Positions 9,906 to 20,136 are shown, counted from the first letter of the stretch. The stretch: 64,000 nucleotides of DNA from Prostheceraeus crozeri (GCA_907163375.1 CAJQUW010001859.1:868001-932000); one strand, 5' to 3'. A program made the numbers and translations. The notes: generated by a model not told the origin, from the sequence alone.

Positions 9906-11183
9906 ATGGAGTGTAAAACTTCCGGTTTTTGTTTGTTCGATCAACAAGCCATACAGACAGATATTCTTAGTTCAAGTATTGTAGATTATCATCCTCGAAC
10001 AGCTGAGAATGCTGGCCCCATTGAATTTGTTATTCCTGGTGGTAGTGATGACTACATAGATTTGAGTTATGCGATGCTTGATTTGAGGTTTAGAATTCAG
10101 CAAGCAGATGGAACTGCTATTGACGATGCACATAAAGTTGGACTGAACAATTTACCATTGACTACATTACTTCGCGATGTTTCTCTAACGATTGGAGAGC
10201 AGCAGGTGGAAGGTGGTCAAAGCGATTATCCCTATAAATCATATTTCAATCATGTATCACAGTTTCATCCAGCAGCACAAAAAAGTCATATGGAAGCCAT
10301 GGGATGGTACAGAGATGAAGCAGGAAAATTTGATGTTGAAACAAACAGTGGCTTTGTAAAGCGATCTGCTATGATTAAAGATAGTAAAGTATGTCAGCTA
10401 TATGGTCCGCTGAATTTAGACTTCTTTAGACAGTCAAAGTTTTTACTCTGTAATACCAGCATGCGACTCAAGCTGACATTGAATAAGCCTGAATTTGCGC
10501 TGAATGCATTTGCTAAAGTTGACAATTTTAGAATTCATGTGGAAGATATTGCACTTTACATTCGTCGAGTAGTACCGAATCCAAGTGTCATTAGAGGGCA
10601 TGCTGAAGGCCTTAACCGCCAAAATGCCATTTACCCCGTTCAGCATACAAAGCTTCTCACCTTTACAATTCCGAAAGATCAAAAGAGTTTCATGAAAGAT
10701 GGCCTCTTTCCATCGGAAGCACCGAAGCTCCTCATGGTGGCAATGGTTGAAAATGATGCATTTAATGGTAATATAAAGAAGAATCCTTTCAATTTTAAAC
10801 ACAATCAGTTAAGTGAAATTGCTTTACGTGTAAATGGTGTGAGTCATCCTGGTCCACCCTACAAACCAGATTTTGCTTCGGATCAATTTATGCGCAGTTG
10901 TGTTGATCTTATGGATGTCTTTGGCTTTTACAATACGGATGACACCAACGGACTGACTATGAAAGAGTTTAAGAGTGGATATACTATTTATGCATTTGAT
11001 TTGACTGCTGACAGATATATTAGTGCCCCCTATCGTCAAGCGAACGTGCCTCATAATATTCGTTTGGATTTGACGTTCAAAAGAACACTACCTGAGACGA
11101 TCAATGTATTAATTTATGCAGTCTTCGATTCAAATATTGAAATTACAAAGTATCATGACGTGATTCTTCAGTATAATCGTTAA
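9906..11183 (+). CDS. Major capsid protein, double jelly-roll type (F54H12.2-like)
   Basis: The 425-aa frame has the features of the Polinton capsid family known from C. elegans F54H12.2-like proteins. These are I-E-F-V-I-P-G then Y-I-D-L-S near residues 37-55, a Y-P-Y-K-S-Y-F-N block near 112, I-R-G-H-A-E-G in the middle, and a C-terminal P-E-T-I-N-V-L-I-Y-A-V-F. It is intact with no stop. It sits between the pVI-like gene and the protease, with a TAATG overlap to the latter. It would form the capsid hexons. Confidence 0.8.
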   Translation: MECKTSGFCLFDQQAIQTDILSSSIVDYHPRTAENAGPIEFVIPGGSDDYIDLSYAMLDLRFRIQQADGTAIDDAHKVGLNNLPLTTLLRDVSLTIGEQQVEGGQSDYPYKSYFNHVSQFHPAAQKSHMEAMGWYRDEAGKFDVETNSGFVKRSAMIKDSKVCQLYGPLNLDFFRQSKFLLCNTSMRLKLTLNKPEFALNAFAKVDNFRIHVEDIALYIRRVVPNPSVIRGHAEGLNRQNAIYPVQHTKLLTFTIPKDQKSFMKDGLFPSEAPKLLMVAMVENDAFNGNIKKNPFNFKHNQLSEIALRVNGVSHPGPPYKPDFASDQFMRSCVDLMDVFGFYNTDDTNGLTMKEFKSGYTIYAFDLTADRYISAPYRQANVPHNIRLDLTFKRTLPETINVLIYAVFDSNIEITKYHDVILQYNR

Positions 11184-11644
11184 TGAGTTGGTTGACTGCT
11201 GACGATATTAAGACTAAAGTACAGCGTAATGCAGACGAAGCGACGTTGAAAGCTTTCGATAATGTCTATTCACTCGATACCTTACCACCTGCAGTAAATC
11301 ACTATCCCATCTTTATTGTGCTAAACACTCATTCGCAGAATTTAGGCGGTGAGCATTGGAAAGCGATCTTTATTGGAGAAGACCGACGTGGTGAACTATT
11401 TGACTCTCTTGCTCAACCTCCAAATATACCAACACAGCAGTGGTTGAGAAAACATACGCGTCAATATCAGCGAAATGAACGCATACTACAACATCCACTT
11501 TCATCAACGTGTGGTGCTTTTGTACTGTACTTCATCTTAAAACGTTTACATGTATCTCGATTTGCATCTATTATTCAAAACTTTTCATGTAATCCATCCT
11601 CTAATGAAAAAATGATTTGTAAGTTCTATCATGATTTGAAATAA
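11183..11644 (+). CDS. Adenain-like cysteine protease
   Basis: The 153-aa protein has the catalytic order of adenain and Ulp1 proteases: His in G-G-E-H-W, Asp in L-F-D-S-L-A-Q-P-P, and Cys in S-T-C-G-A-F-V. The start overlaps the capsid gene stop. Its likely substrates are the neighbouring virion proteins, which carry x-G-G and G-x-G type sites. AATAAA overlaps the stop at 11640-11645. Confidence 0.9.
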   Translation: MSWLTADDIKTKVQRNADEATLKAFDNVYSLDTLPPAVNHYPIFIVLNTHSQNLGGEHWKAIFIGEDRRGELFDSLAQPPNIPTQQWLRKHTRQYQRNERILQHPLSSTCGAFVLYFILKRLHVSRFASIIQNFSCNPSSNEKMICKFYHDLK

Positions 11645-11670
11645 AAACATCATGTTGGAAAAATTGTTTT

Positions 11671-12537
11671 TTATTTTACAATCCGCTGGGTACGTACATA
11701 CTCAATGAGATAGTCTAGGATCACATTTGCTTGTACATGAGATTTTAGTCCAGTAATGATCACTTTACTATTATGAAAGATTGCCACATGCACAGGTAAC
11801 CAACAACTAATGAGAGCTGCAGGAAAAAGTTCGGGTTCATAACACAAATTGTAACTGCTGGTACGAATCTTCAAAAATGAAACACTTTCACTCAATTGAG
11901 TAGAGATCACCATATTGTCCACACTCAGATTCGACATCACACACCTCTCCCTCTTCCATATCCGACTTAGTACTCTCTGTAGCTCTAAGCGCATTGACTG
12001 CGCCGATGAATGAGAAAGGGCGCCGAGAATCTGTACAGTCCCATTTGGGAAGAGTTGAAGATTCCGTGAATTGTTCATCTTCACCACTAACATTTGAGGA
12101 CGGCCGGGTAATACTTGCTGTTTGGAAGCTGTTGGTGTAATGTTGTGAGATCGATTTTGGTGTAGAGTCTGAAGCGACGGAGAATGTTGACGATGGTGTA
12201 GCGATGGCGCTTCATGATGAAAGAATGAGTAAATTGAGCGATGCACCTTCCTTTTATACTTTTCCCAACTACCTTGATGAAATGTGAAGTTAGTATGAAG
12301 TTGGGAATGATAGAGTTGAATTCGCCGATTGTTGACGCGCAGCCAGATGCGATTTCCAATACGTGAATGTCTTTTCATATAGAAGTATTTCAAGTCCTTC
12401 ATGATATGATGTAGAGATTGAAAATGACGATAAGATAAAGCAAACTCTCTTCTCACATTTCCAGTTGAATCTTTGAAATAGACGTTTCGATCATGATCCG
12501 TTTCAATACGTTGTAGGGAATCTAATTTCCAACTCAT
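11671..12537 (-). CDS. TBP-like protein with N-terminal PC4-like domain
   Basis: The 288-aa protein converges on the protease gene. Its last 140 residues resemble TATA-binding protein. A first repeat has L-F-P-N-G-T-V-Q-I-L-G, aligning with the TBP strand before G-A-K. A second has D-N-M-V-I-S, then C-Y-E-P-E-L-F-P-A-A-L-I, then F-H-N-S-K-V-I-I-T-G, matching the TBP YEPELFPGLIY and SGKVVLTGAK signatures. Residues 5-105 form a domain shared with the protein at 12560, with some resemblance to the PC4 coactivator. The first TBP repeat is shorter than usual. A role in viral transcription initiation is inferred and fits the TATA boxes in this element. Confidence 0.7.
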   Translation of the reverse strand: MSWKLDSLQRIETDHDRNVYFKDSTGNVRREFALSYRHFQSLHHIMKDLKYFYMKRHSRIGNRIWLRVNNRRIQLYHSQLHTNFTFHQGSWEKYKRKVHRSIYSFFHHEAPSLHHRQHSPSLQTLHQNRSHNITPTASKQQVLPGRPQMLVVKMNNSRNLQLFPNGTVQILGALSHSSAQSMRLELQRVLSRIWKRERCVMSNLSVDNMVISTQLSESVSFLKIRTSSYNLCYEPELFPAALISCWLPVHVAIFHNSKVIITGLKSHVQANVILDYLIEYVRTQRIVK

Positions 12538-12559
12538 GATGTGTGGTAGTCATGTCTGA

Positions 12560-12916
12560 TTAAGATTTGCATAGTAGGGCGATGAACTCACGACGAATAA
12601 ATGTCATGATGGAGCGATGTATGTATCTTCTATACTTCTCCCAATTGTATTTGAGAAATGAGAAACAGTTTGCGGAATGAGAATGGTAGATTTGAATTTC
12701 ATTTCTGTAATGTTGAAGCCAAACTTGATCACCCAAGGAGATGAATCTTAATGTTTCAAAATATTCCAAATCCCTCATGATATCATTGAGGTTGACAAAT
12801 TGTCGCCATGTTAATGTAATACCTCTTGATGTATGACCATGAGAATTTTTGAAATGTACGTTTCCATCACGATCAACTCTGATATATTGTAGAGAGTCCA
12901 AAATCCAAGTCTTCAT
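12560..12916 (-). CDS. Stand-alone copy of the N-terminal domain of the TBP-like protein
   Basis: The 118-aa product aligns along its length with residues 3-105 of the TBP-like protein 23 bp away. Shared landmarks are L-D-S-L-Q, a D-x-N-V-x-F-K strand, W-or-Y-R-x-F/H-F-x2-L, I-W-L or V-W-L, W-E-K-Y and I-H-R-S-I. It is a tandem gene duplication that lost or never had the TBP part. Nucleic acid binding is suggested by the PC4-like look, at low confidence. Confidence 0.6.
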   Translation of the reverse strand: MKTWILDSLQYIRVDRDGNVHFKNSHGHTSRGITLTWRQFVNLNDIMRDLEYFETLRFISLGDQVWLQHYRNEIQIYHSHSANCFSFLKYNWEKYRRYIHRSIMTFIRREFIALLCKS

Positions 12917-12951
12917 GATGTTATGCAAAGTCGCAGATCAGCAATATAAAA

Positions 12952-14348
12952 ATGTCGTTTTATCATATTTTGCTTAGCAATACGGCTACAAAGAGATTTA
13001 CTAGTAATCGAGCCGCACTCTTTTCTACTCCCATTGATCATGTACAACAGCTAAATGGAAATTGGGAAGTGGGTGTCACTCAACTTGTTTATAGCAACTG
13101 TGTCTATACTTTTGATCATGAGGTGATGACTATTAATATGAGACGTACAGCTGCTTATCAATGTGAAAAGGGGTGCCGAGTATAAATTCCACAGTGGCCA
13201 AAGAAAGACCTCTTATCATGTAAAAAGTTTATATATGATTTCTTGAATAAAGCGAGTAAACATATTGTCCAATTTACTCCGCACAATGTTGATTATAATT
13301 ATGTACATCATGTAGTTGAGAAAGATTGGATTGTTGGTTTAAGTCCAAGTTTAAGAAATGATTTAGGTTACCTCGCTAGCGCCTTAACAAGCTATGATAA
13401 TTTTAACGTTAATTACCACATAAGTGGTCATAAACAGTTAATATATCGAGAGGAAGCTTATTATGTAGATCTTATTCCAAGAAATGAGAAGACGTTGGTG
13501 AAGAAGATTGTGATTAAGCCAAGAAAGACAAACATGACTCCTGAAACATTATTGAAGAAATTTAATTATCTCCTTCGAGTTGATGGCAAACAAGTGGCAA
13601 CATTGACATCAAATCATCTAATCATATTGCAATAAGCAAATTAAATGATGATGATGATCTAGTATTAGTTTGTTCAAAAGATTTTCATCAGTTCTTACGA
13701 CATCGTTCTGCAGCTGTTCATGGAAAATCTGATATGCAACATTTACCATGTGAAAGGTCAAATCAATTTGATACAGAATGGACCGTATCTTTATACAGAA
13801 AGTGTGTAGAGCCTTTAGGTGGTATCTTACATGAAACAAGAGTGTTGATGCCTCGCATTATTACTTCGGTTAAATTGGTTGTAGATTATTTAAATGAAGT
13901 GATTAATGAGCAACATATTTCATTTTCTGAAAAAGAAGGTACTTTGTCTCTCACTATAAGTGGAAAAGGTATTGAACTAATTATGGATAAAACTCTAATG
14001 GACATTTTGGGTTTTGATCAAAATATCTTTAAAAGTGGTACTGTAACCAAAGCTAGCGCAGACATGTCGCTATCGCGTCGTATTAACTATTTTCATATAT
14101 ATTCCAATATTGGTGAAGATGTACGTGTGGGATATGTTGAAGCTCCATTGCTAGCAATGATACCATACCAGCCAAAAAGCTGCAGTATTTTATCTCAGCA
14201 TACTTTCGAGAAAGTGCATTATACAAAGCTGAAATCAAACTACATCCCACAAATTGATATTGCCATTTATGACGATGCTGGTGCGTTGATTCCTTTTCAT
14301 AAAGATGCTGTGACAAGTATCACACTCCATTTCCGAATGAAGAGTTAA
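12952..14348 (+). pseudogene. Penton-like minor capsid gene, first copy, broken
   Basis: The N-terminus has the Polinton penton signature N-G-N-W-E-V-G-V preceded by an N-S-or-S-N block. The frame meets an in-frame TAA at 13183-13185, resumes in the same frame, then shifts near 13610, and is open again to 14348. The rest resembles the intact copy that follows. The two breaks indicate decay of a duplicated gene, with the downstream copy able to cover its role. Confidence 0.75.
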
Positions 14349-14387
14349 TGCAAAAGTATGCTAATATATTTTTCCAATGTGAATAAT

Positions 14388-15908
14388 ATGGAAAGTGAAA
14401 ATAAGGACTCGTTTCTAATCTACTTGCCCAGTAATGCTTCTATGAATAAATTTCCCAAAAATAAACCATCAGACTATCGAGTAGAATTAAATCGGCCACT
14501 GCATTTAGAAGGTGAATGGGAGGTTGGCGTTTCTAGTATTTGCTATGATAGCAATATTCAGAATGTGAATAATTTGGAAGAAATGATATTGACTCCTCGC
14601 ACCCATGATGGAATAACGATGAATAATGCATTTCAGTTCCCATACAATTTAACATCAGATGGAAAGTGGAACTATGAATGGATTCAGATAAAATCAGATT
14701 CTTATGAACCATTTGGGAATGAGAAAATTATTCAGGCATTCAACAGTGGTAATACTTCCATCATGAAGAATAAAAATCAGAAAGCTTATGAATTTACTAT
14801 CTATCATTGGAGTGGGAGACAGTTCCTCCGCTTTCATTCTTTTACTAAAGGTTTTACGCTGAGGTTGGATAATGAATTCTATCCACATCTTGGTTTTGGT
14901 CATGGACTACATCTAACGTCAATTGCTACTGCAAATGTTAAAAAAGTTTATTCAAATCGAATCAACAAATTTCATTATAGATTTAAAATATTTGATGAAG
15001 ATGTTGTAGAATGCGAAGAACGCATCATTTTGAAAAAGCGTGGTGTTCAACCTTTATCACTTATTGAGTTAGTAAAACGATGGAATGAGACTGTGGGTAA
15101 GAAGTATGGAGAGAACATTATGGCGAACAAAAATAAGTTGGTTATTCAGAAATATAATGACAAACTTACAGTTTATTTCTCTCCAACCTTGCGTCATTTT
15201 GTAAGACATTATACACCTATTATTGGAAGCGGTGTGGTGTATGCTTCTCATGAATATCACACTAAAGCTGATTCAGTTAATGATGAATGGTGGGTGGACA
15301 TCTATGGCGATCGCATCAAGAAAATTTACCAGTCTTATGAAGAATCTAAAGTTGCTATCAATATAATGCCGCGTCTATATCATACAGTTGAAAGCTTCAT
15401 TCATGTAGTTAATCCTTATTTACAACAGAAGTTGAAGCATGTGATGAAAAGTAAATATGATGTAAAGACACACCACATTTCGTTTTCAATTGAAAATCAA
15501 CGCGTTGTTCTGAAACTGGGTGATGACATTCAATGTCAATTGAGTAAAAATTTGAAAAAACTCTTTGGTTTTTCAATGCTACAAACAGTGTTTGCTGCTG
15601 CGCATACGATTGGTATAGAAACACCAATGACACTTGATAAACATGAACAGCACCTTTACATTCAAAGTGATTTGATTCTACCTATTTCTGTTGGTGAGAA
15701 AAAAGAATACATTTTACGTGATTTCATTCATGATAAAGACGCTTCATATGGAATAGTCGAGAAGATGTTTGAATCTATTTTCTATCATCCCGTCGTCAAA
15801 CAAACTATACCCTCTATTGCTATCAAAATTACCAATGGTTTACAAGAGTGCATCCATGTGAAAGATACTAGATCCCTCGTAACTTTAGTGTTTCGGAAAA
15901 CAAAGTGA
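14388..15908 (+). CDS. Penton-like minor capsid protein, second copy
   Basis: The intact frame gives 506 aa from the ATG at 14388. The N-terminus holds the family marks L-P-S-N-A-S-M, F-P-K-N-K-P-S-D-Y and G-E-W-E-V-G-V. It is longer than the nested-element penton at 33581 (262 aa), so it probably has extra domains. A single jelly-roll penton at capsid vertices is the known role of the family. AATAAA lies 24 nt after the stop. Confidence 0.8.
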   Translation: MESENKDSFLIYLPSNASMNKFPKNKPSDYRVELNRPLHLEGEWEVGVSSICYDSNIQNVNNLEEMILTPRTHDGITMNNAFQFPYNLTSDGKWNYEWIQIKSDSYEPFGNEKIIQAFNSGNTSIMKNKNQKAYEFTIYHWSGRQFLRFHSFTKGFTLRLDNEFYPHLGFGHGLHLTSIATANVKKVYSNRINKFHYRFKIFDEDVVECEERIILKKRGVQPLSLIELVKRWNETVGKKYGENIMANKNKLVIQKYNDKLTVYFSPTLRHFVRHYTPIIGSGVVYASHEYHTKADSVNDEWWVDIYGDRIKKIYQSYEESKVAINIMPRLYHTVESFIHVVNPYLQQKLKHVMKSKYDVKTHHISFSIENQRVVLKLGDDIQCQLSKNLKKLFGFSMLQTVFAAAHTIGIETPMTLDKHEQHLYIQSDLILPISVGEKKEYILRDFIHDKDASYGIVEKMFESIFYHPVVKQTIPSIAIKITNGLQECIHVKDTRSLVTLVFRKTK

Positions 15909-15973
15909 AGTCATTGTGATATGTTTATTGAAATAAAAATATGTATATGAAAAAGTCTTTTCACAGATATAGG

Positions 15974-16152
15974 GGGAATGGGCTGACTGTAGGCATATAT
16001 TCACAAGGAAGAAACGATCTCATGCGGTACATAAAACAACCATGTATATCTACAAAAAGCAAGAGGAATGGGCTGACTGTAGGCATATATTCACAAGGAA
16101 GAAACGATCTCATGCGATACATAAAACAACCATGTATATCTACAAAAAGCAA
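15974..16152. repeat. Two tandem copies of a 90-bp unit
   Basis: Two near-identical 90-bp units begin with GGAATGGGCTGACTGTAGG at 15975 and 16065. They lie between the converging penton and polymerase genes. Purpose unknown; it could be a 3' end or replication structure. Confidence 0.9.
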
Positions 16153-16177
16153 CATCAAAATACTGAGTTAAAGTTGA

Positions 16178-18507
16178 TTATGTCAATACATCTCCTGAAT
16201 GTGGTAGCGTGAGTTTTATTCTTTTGGGTGGAGGTATGTTTGTGTCAGGATGTCCATGTGGAAGAGATGTGTTATGTCCTATCCAACACCTCTTATCCTC
16301 CCATGCTGAAAGTGCTCGTTTCTTGAACGTGTACGTTTTCACAGTATGAACTTGAGATTTTAAGATTGTCATATTGACAAACGTTATATTTATATTTTTA
16401 TAGGCCTTCTTATAGGACCGATGTTTCATTTTATGAACAATGGATTTTGATATACCTTTAGCACGCTTAATACTATCTGCACATTCTTTTAATTTCATGG
16501 AATACATTTTAGGACGGAGGAGAATCATTTCATCTATTTCCTTTCCTGCTGTTTTATCCTTAAAACAACCAAGTTTGGCTTTATTCTGTATGGAATAGAG
16601 TGGATGAGTGGGATTGTAGTTAGATGTGTCGAAATATTTTTCTAATGACTTGCCTACTTCATTAAAATTTAAATCTTTTTGAGTGGTAATTCGTAAAAAG
16701 AAACTATCTGTATCACCACCCAGCAAGTCAACCTCTTTTACGAGAGGGCATGGTTTTAATATTTTGCAGAAGAGTTGATACATTTCAAGCTTGGAATAAT
16801 CTAAAACGGCTTGCCCAATATAGATGGGTTTGCACAACTCAACTTCTGATTTTATCATTTTAACACCTACAAGATCCTCATCGATGATGTCTCTATCAAT
16901 GAAAAGAGGTGATGAGGTCAATTTGTGATATTTTTGTTCATCAACGACTAGTTTGTAATTCATACGTTTTCTAACATCCTCCATGGTCTTTCCGAATAGA
17001 CTGTTATTCTTATATTTATAAAAATCCTTTTCAAAATGATTTTGGGCGAGTGCACGTTTTTGACTGTTACTATCTATGTAGGGTTTGAGGAAGGCTTTCT
17101 GTCTAAATTTGATAATGCGGTGAACTGACTTTAGAAGCATGCCCATTTCTAAATAGAATTTTAATATGCAGAAGTGTACGAGATAATTTTTCTTATCATA
17201 TTAGGTGAGTAAATGTTTGCGGCATGGTTTGTACCTTGGCTGTCCACACTCTATTAAGTTATTATGAAATTGTGACATGAATGGTGAAAACATATCTTCA
17301 GTCACTTCACCAGATTCAGGTGCGAGTGGGAAATCAGCAGTTTTATTTTTAATGCTATTTGGATAGATCAAATCCACTTCAAAATAATATCCCCAATCAC
17401 CTTCATCTGGAATCTTCAGTATGTTTGAAGGGTTGGAGTAATACTCAAGCTCATCTTGATTTAACCAACTAAACTCGGAATGAGGTAGTGGTTTAGACAG
17501 TGAACTGCCATATAAATTATTTTGGTCATAGTACTTTAGGTGGATATGATCATCACCTACTGTTTCAGATTTTATATGATGTTTATTTACAAATGTGAGA
17601 CCACCGCGTATTCCGCGCTCAAATATATTATACATCTTCGGGTCTTGCAAGAGATGAATGGTCTCACCAGTCATTTTAAAGGCTGATTTAAAGGACATGG
17701 CTGGTAGACTGACAAAGTGGACAGGATCTAATTTGTCTTCTTCTAATGCCACTCGTCGAAATTCCTGAAAGACATCAGCCAGCAAAATGACATCTAATTC
17801 TAAGTAAGCGATCATATAATCGCCAAACGTTTTACAATCAAATTTTAACCATGCCTCTTGAGCATGTTCATAGTCCTCTACTGGACAATCTTCACCCGTC
17901 AAATCGTTTTTGAATTTGTCAATGGAAGGAAGGGTTGTTTCATTTAGTTTAGACATTGAGCTAAAATACGCATAAGGAAAGACTCCTTTGCGAGTGATTA
18001 TTTCATCCGTTAAGTTTGGATAGTGTTTCTTCAAAGTTTGACTATGGGGAAGAAACTTCAGATTTCGAACGAGAGAAGCTAGTGACGCTGACATGAATTG
18101 AAATGAATCTAAAAATTTTATTTCGAAGAAGACTGTCTTATTTTCTTTAGTTTTATCTACTGGTACTTTTGCTGTCATTGCCATGAATTTTTCTCTCGTT
18201 TGTGCTATTACATTAAACTGCCACGATTTCATCTGGCTCAACCCTCCTTTTATGAGCATATGACTGTCATAGCCCTTAAAGTTATGAAAAATGACGGGTA
18301 GTACACGACGTCTCAACCTAAGTGAAAAGTTACATTTGGAGCAGAGTGCGTTTCTAAATTTACCAGTGATGTGATCATGATCACGCATTTTCTTAATTTT
18401 ATCGTCATCAAACGTTTTATGACATTTAGGACAGGATGTGCAACTTTCAAATTTTTGTTTGTCTTCATCTGACATATGTAGTGACTTACGCTGCAATTGG
18501 GAATAAT
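16178..18507 (-). pseudogene. polB: Outer DNA polymerase B, 3' (C-terminal) part
   Basis: This part carries the exonuclease end and polymerase core of a protein-primed family B enzyme. It has a zinc-finger-like C-P-K-C block with M-R-D-H-D-H, Exo II (F-K-G-Y-D-S-H), Exo III (Y-L-E-L-D-V-I), motif A (D-Q-N-N-L-Y-G-S-S), motif B (N-N-S-L-F-G-K-T) and motif C (G-D-T-D-S). It is broken by an in-frame TAA near 17203 and by a shift in a six-base A/T run near 17160. Upstream it is cut by the Penelope insert at 18508. It cannot make a full enzyme. Confidence 0.9.
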
Positions 18508-18519
18508 ATGATTGTTGAA
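18508..18519. repeat. 12-bp target duplication of Penelope insert, left copy
   Basis: ATGATTGTTGAA is repeated exactly at 19496-19507. The polymerase reading on either side meets at this sequence, which supports a target duplication. Confidence 0.9.
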
Positions 18520-19461
18520 GATAAGACAAAACGATGTCATTAGTTGCGAGGCCTTTCGCCGATTCTTTTCGGGCAACACTTCGGAACGCGTACAATAAAA
18601 GAAAAATCAAGTCATTATATACAGTTAAAATGAAAGAAAGGACGGAGTTGAAGTCACTGCCACGGAAGAGCGAGCGTTAATACAGTGTTTATCTCAATGC
18701 TGAAATAAAGTTTCTCTTTGAAACTTTACGCGATAATGGCTATCCATCTTCATTCATCGAAAAGTACAGTCTGCAAAGACAAAGAGAAGCTGTTACTGGA
18801 CCTGAAAAGAAGCCAGCTTACCTGATGGTTCCGTATTTGGGAGAACAGTTCTCAAGCGAAGTGAGAATGAGAGTCCGTGCTGCAACAGCTCTGGCGTTCT
18901 ATGCCATCGAGCCGAAGATCGTCTTCTCCACCACCAAGATTCCAGCTCGCCCCCTCAAGGATTCGCTGCCGCCGACCTGTGCCTCCGACATCGTTTACCA
19001 ATTCACATGTAACTGTGGTGACAGTTACGTCGGACGCACGGAGAGGTGGTTGGCCAAGCGAGCTGATGAACACCTTCCACAATGGCTGATGAAGGACAAG
19101 TGCAGGCGATCTTCAGCAGCACCGACAAGCGCGGTCACGCGTCACACGATGACGTGTACATCGTTCGATCGCGCCAACGAGAAGATCTCCTACTTCAAGC
19201 AGCTGGTTCGCGCTCGCCACCCAATGTTGCTACCATTTCTCGAAGCGACAATGATAGCATCATTGCGGCCGGTTTTATGTGTCCAGAAGCAAACTGTATT
19301 AACGCTCGCTCTTCCGTGGCAGTGACTTCAACTCCGTCCTTTCTTTCATTTTAACTGTATATAATGACTTGATTTTTCTTTTATTGTACGCGTTCCGAAG
19401 TGTTGCCCGAAAAGAATCGGCGAAAGGCCTCGCAACTAATGACATCGTTTTGTCTTATCTT
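18518..19461. repeat. 169-bp inverted arms of the Penelope insert
   Basis: 18518-18686 is the reverse complement of 19293-19461. Both arms contain the element's 3' untranslated end, so one end of the insert carries an inverted copy of the other. Such inverted ends are known in Penelope-like elements. Confidence 0.85.
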
Positions 19462-19495
19462 TATTACCAATACGATCACGGCCAACAAGTGTTTC
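18520..19495 (+). mobile_element. 5'-truncated Penelope-like element inserted in polymerase gene
   Basis: The 976-bp insert is flanked by a 12-bp duplication, has 169-bp inverted arms, and carries the C-terminal part of a Penelope reverse transcriptase/endonuclease on the plus strand. It disrupts the outer polymerase gene in antisense. It differs clearly from the element at 50008-54251. Confidence 0.85.
18825..19325 (+). pseudogene. Penelope GIY-YIG endonuclease domain fragment
   Basis: The frame carries V-P-Y-L-G-E-Q-F, then I-V-Y-Q-F-T-C-N-C-G-D-S-Y-V-G-R-T-E, a GIY-YIG domain start typical of the C-terminal nuclease of Penelope/Poseidon proteins, followed by H-L-P-Q-W. The reverse transcriptase part is missing through 5' truncation. 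Confidence 0.8.
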
Positions 19496-19879
19496 ATGAT
19501 TGTTGAAATTTAGCAGCTTTATCGAGAAATTCTAGAAATTTTGAAATGCAATCTTCACCTTGCCAAGTATGCATTTTGTTTTGTCTATTCCTAAAGTGGT
19601 CATGCCATACTTCATAGCAGGATATGGCAGCTGGCTTGTGGATGATTATCATCAATGTAGCATTCTATGTCTGCGTAAATGACACGCAGGGGACTTAATT
19701 CGTCACCATTATCCCTATGTGAAAATATTTTATCTTTGGGCATGCGTTCCATTTGTAATTTACCTCGCTTGCACCATTCATAGTGAGTTTCAAATTTATC
19801 TTTACTCCAAAAGGAGCGGATGCAGCGGTCGCATACAAAATGTTCACCTCTTTTAGAGTGCCCCAAGTGAGTGTACAAG
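19496..19879 (-). pseudogene. polB: Outer DNA polymerase B, middle part
   Basis: A short piece of the polymerase lies between the Penelope insert and the nested Polinton. It holds a zinc-binding C-D-R-C block and Exo I (A-D-I-E-C). A frameshift near 19612-19640 separates the Exo I frame from the W-H-D-H-F frame that follows. At its 5' side the reading frame is in register with the 5' part across the nested element if one copy of TACAAG is discounted. Confidence 0.85.
19874..19879. repeat. Target site duplication TACAAG, left copy of nested Polinton
   Basis: TACAAG flanks the left TIR and recurs at 38270-38275 outside the right TIR. Confidence 0.95.
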
Positions 19880-20110
19880 AGTAATGGGTAAAAGACCGTT
19901 CCAGGACACCATAAAATCAAAAAAATTGGTATCTTTAAAAACGACATAAATTCATGAATTTGAACCCTTTTTCAGGTTTTTAAGACCTAAATTCATGAAT
20001 TTAGTCCATTCAAAAAGTACCATTTTTTCAAAAAATGACATTTTTAAAAACGACATAAATTCATGATTTTGAACCTTTTTTCAGGTTATGAAGACCTAAA
20101 TTCATAAATC

Positions 20111-20136
20111 GGCTAAAGCCAGAGGAGCTTCGCTCC
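20111..20136. repeat. Double-hairpin element in left TIR
   Basis: Two small hairpins stand side by side: GGCTAAAGCC (20111-20120) and GGAGC-TTC-GCTCC (20124-20136). The same pair in reverse is found at 23240-23264 and 38012-38038. Confidence 0.85.

Noticed and set aside
15941-16171. 76-codon frame in the 90-bp repeat
   Set aside because: The frame follows from a repeat period divisible by three; no start context or homology.
18520-18610. Apparent N-terminal extension of the outer polymerase 3' part
   Set aside because: These codons lie in the Penelope insert arm and reappear inverted at 19380-19461, so they are not polymerase sequence.
19880-19947. Apparent start codon for the middle polymerase part
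   Set aside because: The start lies in the nested Polinton TIR; the true upstream coding part is on the other side at 38276.
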